Origin: Candidatus Portnoyibacteriota bacterium
Lineage (GTDB): Bacteria; Patescibacteriota; Minisyncoccia; Portnoybacterales; GWB1-42-6
Assembly (NCBI GenBank): GCA_028717445.1
Contig: JAQUNU010000017.1
Location: forward strand, 1-14,868
Length of the DNA: 14,868 bases
Direction: 5' to 3'
The translations under genes and the position numbers were made by a program. Shown here piece after piece: positions 12,113 to 14,868 of this stretch (position 1 is its first letter; each line of letters starts with the position of its first letter). The notes beneath the pieces are model-generated. The model was not told the DNA's origin and made no database searches. It worked only from the letters and a program-made list of their open reading frames with translations.

Positions 12113-14868
12113 ATGAAGGAACTCAAGGATTCCAATTTTTGGGTTAGCAAAGCATTGAAACTTTGTCTTCTTTTGCTTGTTTTTTCTTTCTTTGTTTTTT
12201 CTTCCCCTTCTGCGCAGGCCAGGGGTCTTTTTTCCTCTGCCTTTTTTAATTTCTGGGCCAGCATCAATGAAGCCATGAACTATCTGGTTTTCGGCCAGTA
12301 TTTCCCCGCTTCTTCCAATACCATTATCATCCGAAAGACTCTTCCTGAAAAAACCGAAAAACAAATCATTCTTGCCCCGCAGAACCAGGACTCCTTGGCC
12401 ATCGCCGCTAAAGAAAAGATCATTGAGATCACGAAAGTCAACCAGGTCAATCAGGTTCTGGGCTCCGCCGACTACCAGAACGAACTGGATTTTCTTGAAC
12501 AAAGACTTTCTTCCCAGATTTCTGACGTTAAAAGCATTCTGGCCCAGAATCTTGATTCTCTTTCTCAGGATATTACTCATCAGGTCAGCTATATTTCAGC
12601 CGCGCCGCCGGTTTCTTCTTCTGTCTCCGGCGCCCCGGTGATTCTTCAGCGGTTTGATCAACTTCATAATATCCAGCTAACCGGCACCGTCACTCAGACC
12701 GATTCAGGCCAGGTATCTTTTGCCGGCAATATTGACGCTTCGGGCGGCCTGGAGGTTCTAGCCGGCAACCTAGGCATCGGCGTTTCTTCGCCTAATAATC
12801 TTATCCAGGTAGCCGGACTGATCAATTTTGACAATTCTTTATACAACACTTTTCTTGGTTATCAAACAGGCAATAACAACACGACCGGCTCAAAAAATAA
12901 CTTCATCGGTTATCAGGCCGGCTATTTAAATACAACTGGTTATACCAATAATTTTTTCGGCTATCAAGCCGGTTATAATACCACAACCGGATATTTAAAT
13001 CTTTTTATCGGTGAAAAAGCCGGCTATGCCAATACGACTGCCGGCTGGAATACGGCCATCGGCAACTTTTCGCTTTATTCCATCACTACCGGCGAAGATA
13101 ACGTGGCGGTGGGTTATAAAGTCTTAGAACAAACAACCACCGGGGGCGAAAACACGGCCGTGGGCTATAAAGCCATGAATCTTAATACCGAGGGGGTTCG
13201 AAATACTGCTGTTGGTAATAATACGCTCCGCTACAACACGACCGGGAACGACAATACGGCTGTCGGTCAGGAAGCGCTTTTGAGTAATACCGAAGGCATT
13301 GAAAACGTGGCCATGGGAGTGATCGCGGCAGACCGAAATACAACGGGTTCCGCCAACACCGTCATCGGCTATAAATCTTTTTATTGGAATACCACGGGTT
13401 CTTATAACACTGCCCTGGGCGGAAGGGCTCTTTACATGAATGAAACAGGAAGCTTCAACACCGCCGTGGGCTATCAGGCCGGCTACGGCACGTATACTAA
13501 TTCCTATTCCAATAACACTATGCTTGGCTACCAATCCGGCTACAACCTTTCCACCGGCTCCAACAACATCTTTTTAGGCTACCAAACCGCCACCACCACG
13601 ACCACCGGCTCCAACAACATCGTGATCGGCTATGGCATCAATGCCCCCAGTGCCACTGCCTCCAACACTTTAAATATCGGCAACCTGATCTATGGCATCA
13701 ACATCGACGGCCTGATGACCACCGTCTCCACCGGCAACATCGGCATCGGCACCACTACGCCAACCTCAAAATTAGAAGTTGCCGGAAATTTAAAATTATC
13801 TACTACGGCAACTGACCCAGTAATTTATTATTCGGCAATTGATGATTGGGCTTTACGCATCACTCCCTCAAATGCCAATCGCGAGAGTTGGGTGTTTATG
13901 TATCCTTCAATCGGAGAAACAGACAGCGGTATAGCTTTATTTAATAATTCTGATTTTACCAATGGATATATGGGGGTTATGGATCTTACGGCTAATGCTT
14001 TTGAAATAAAATCATGGAGTTATGGTTTGACATATGATAATTCTTTGCCGATGGTTTTTAAAATGAGCAATTCTTCGGCTGGCAGATTCGAAGCGCTGCG
14101 GATTACTAACGCTGGCAATGTTGGCATTGGCACAACCTCGCCTCGCTCTCTTCTTCAAATTGCCGGGGATAAGCCCCAGTTGACTCTCTCTGACACTTCT
14201 GCCTCCCTCGATTCCAAACATTGGTTCCTTTCCTCCATGGGCGGCAATTTCTATATCGGAACTTCTTCTGATTCTCTGAATGCCACGAGCACACACCTAA
14301 CCATTAACAACCTTGGCAATCTTGGTATTGGGACGACTAATCCCAAAGCCAAGATTCAGGTAGGAAATTATACAGCCAATAATAGTGTTGACTCGCAGAT
14401 TTTGATTTCACGAAGTGCGGATGATTCAATTTCGGGCAACGGGCACGCTTTTTCTGATTCCTCCGATATTAACCGCAGTGGAACCATCGGTTACAATTCT
14501 TATGATGCCCGCATTACTTATTCCGGCAGCAATACTTATGATCACTATGTATCTTTTCAAGCTATGCCAACTTACGGCAGCAGCGGAACAATCTCCAATA
14601 TTTATGGCTTATTTGCTAATCCAACTATTAACACTGGTCGGGCCACAAATGTTTACGGTGCTTATGTTTATAACTTTGCCGGTTCGGGGACAGTCGATAA
14701 TAATTACGGATTTTATGTAGAAAATCTAACGAAAGGTGCCCAAAACTTCGCTTTTTATGCAGATGGCAACACTAAATCATATTTTGGCGGCAACATCGGC
14801 ATCGGCACCACCACCCCCCGTTCTCTTCTTCAAATTGCCGGGGATAAGCCCCAGTTGACTCTCTCTGA
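12113..14868 (+). CDS. Giant secreted repeat protein, adhesin/fibre-like (3' end outside window)
   Basis: An open frame runs from the ATG at 12113 to the window edge (918 residues visible, no stop). It starts with a signal peptide: basic start, hydrophobic core LKLCLLLLVFSFFVF (about 15-29), and a cut probably after SAQA (36). A helical, coiled-coil-like stalk lies at about 100-165, then a beta-type region. Sixteen 17-residue repeats (245-517) follow, consensus about NTAVGYxALxxNTTGxx, resembling YadA-type trimeric adhesin heads. Five modules of the form GNxGIGTTxPxxxLxxxG start at residues 218, 541, 668, 735 and 893. The mature part visible has no Cys. Such GIGTT modules often precede S74-type intramolecular chaperone tails in phage fibres and surface proteins, but the C-terminus is not visible. 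It is probably exported by Sec, cleaved by LepB, and trimeric (inference). Confidence 0.85.
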   Translation, partial: MKELKDSNFWVSKALKLCLLLLVFSFFVFSSPSAQARGLFSSAFFNFWASINEAMNYLVFGQYFPASSNTIIIRKTLPEKTEKQIILAPQNQDSLAIAAKEKIIEITKVNQVNQVLGSADYQNELDFLEQRLSSQISDVKSILAQNLDSLSQDITHQVSYISAAPPVSSSVSGAPVILQRFDQLHNIQLTGTVTQTDSGQVSFAGNIDASGGLEVLAGNLGIGVSSPNNLIQVAGLINFDNSLYNTFLGYQTGNNNTTGSKNNFIGYQAGYLNTTGYTNNFFGYQAGYNTTTGYLNLFIGEKAGYANTTAGWNTAIGNFSLYSITTGEDNVAVGYKVLEQTTTGGENTAVGYKAMNLNTEGVRNTAVGNNTLRYNTTGNDNTAVGQEALLSNTEGIENVAMGVIAADRNTTGSANTVIGYKSFYWNTTGSYNTALGGRALYMNETGSFNTAVGYQAGYGTYTNSYSNNTMLGYQSGYNLSTGSNNIFLGYQTATTTTTGSNNIVIGYGINAPSATASNTLNIGNLIYGINIDGLMTTVSTGNIGIGTTTPTSKLEVAGNLKLSTTATDPVIYYSAIDDWALRITPSNANRESWVFMYPSIGETDSGIALFNNSDFTNGYMGVMDLTANAFEIKSWSYGLTYDNSLPMVFKMSNSSAGRFEALRITNAGNVGIGTTSPRSLLQIAGDKPQLTLSDTSASLDSKHWFLSSMGGNFYIGTSSDSLNATSTHLTINNLGNLGIGTTNPKAKIQVGNYTANNSVDSQILISRSADDSISGNGHAFSDSSDINRSGTIGYNSYDARITYSGSNTYDHYVSFQAMPTYGSSGTISNIYGLFANPTINTGRATNVYGAYVYNFAGSGTVDNNYGFYVENLTKGAQNFAFYADGNTKSYFGGNIGIGTTTPRSLLQIAGDKPQLTLS
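12845..13663 (+). repeat. Array of sixteen 51-bp (17-residue) coding repeats
   Basis: Each unit begins with N-[TNVLI]-x-x-G and contains a second T-x-G or NTTG turn near positions 12-15. Fourteen of the first fifteen units are exactly 17 residues, one (unit 13) has 19, and the last is 16. Units 1-3 share GYQ[TA]G, units 6-13 are mostly NTAVG/NTALG-type, and 14-15 return to GYQ-type. The DNA has diverged between units, so the array is old and kept at the protein level. Confidence 0.8.
14147..14193 (+). repeat. 47-nt direct repeat, copy 1 (second copy 14822-14868)
   Basis: The 47 nt are identical to 14822-14868, at an offset of 675 nt (exactly 225 codons). They encode LLQIAGDKPQLTLS after a GIGTT module. 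The second copy is cut by the window edge, so the identity may extend further. Sequence just upstream of the two copies differs at synonymous sites, which suggests recent conversion or duplication of this segment only. Confidence 0.9.
14822..14868 (+). repeat. 47-nt direct repeat, copy 2 (runs to window edge)
   Basis: Identical to 14147-14193 and in the same reading frame. It follows a GNIGIGTTTP module, as copy 1 follows GNVGIGTTSP. A further downstream repeat unit is likely outside the window. Confidence 0.9.

Noticed and set aside
12089..12580. Minus-strand open frame opposite the adhesin start, and a similar one at 13124-13534
   Set aside because: They are antisense to a clear signal-peptide-bearing gene and to its repeats, and their translations show no family features.
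12845..13663. Regular 51-bp repeats resembling a CRISPR or minisatellite array
   Set aside because: The repeats are diverged at DNA level, in frame, and make a coherent 17-residue protein repeat without separate spacers.

Overview
The window looks like a chromosomal piece from a small-genome bacterium with a Gram-positive-like envelope. My best guess is a member of the Candidate Phyla Radiation (Patescibacteria, Parcubacteria-like). This is an inference from four things: tightly packed core genes that mostly lack Shine-Dalgarno (SD) sequences, several -10 boxes placed exactly where leaderless transcripts would begin, a shortened Mfd, and a very large secreted repeat protein with GYQAGY/NTTG motifs. 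TAA, TAG and TGA all act as stops, so the code appears standard.

Left part (1-5476). The minus strand carries dprA (cut by the window edge), a short mfd, pth and an LCP-family envelope gene. Inserted in opposite orientation between mfd and pth is a plus-strand island at 2580-3654. It has a consensus promoter (TTGACA-N16-TATAAT), a long structured leader or small RNA, two small genes I do not recognise with strong SDs, and a perfect bidirectional terminator. This is the least explained part of the window. The leader contains an 8-nt segment perfectly complementary to the first gene's SD, so it could be a regulatory switch.

Middle (5477-11659). A divergent promoter region separates lcp from a plus-strand run: lepB-hisS-hit (gaps of 2-3 nt), rpsU-yqeY-ybeY (gaps of 0-6 nt), ftsA and ftsZ. 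These serve protein export, histidine charging, ribosome function and maturation, and cell division. rpsU is the only recognised core gene here with a strong SD, which recalls the bS21/anti-SD relationship reported in Bacteroidia.

Right part (11660-14868). A 453-nt non-coding region follows ftsZ. It holds a terminator, three exact TTATCCACA DnaA-box sequences, several overlapping inverted repeats and a 20-bp perfect inverted repeat. An extended -10 box placed 7 nt before the ATG then starts a giant secreted adhesin-like gene that runs off the window. It has a signal peptide, a helical stalk, about sixteen 17-residue YadA-head-like repeats, and GIGTT-type modules with an exact 47-nt DNA repeat spaced 675 nt apart.

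No tRNA, rRNA, CRISPR array or transposase was seen.
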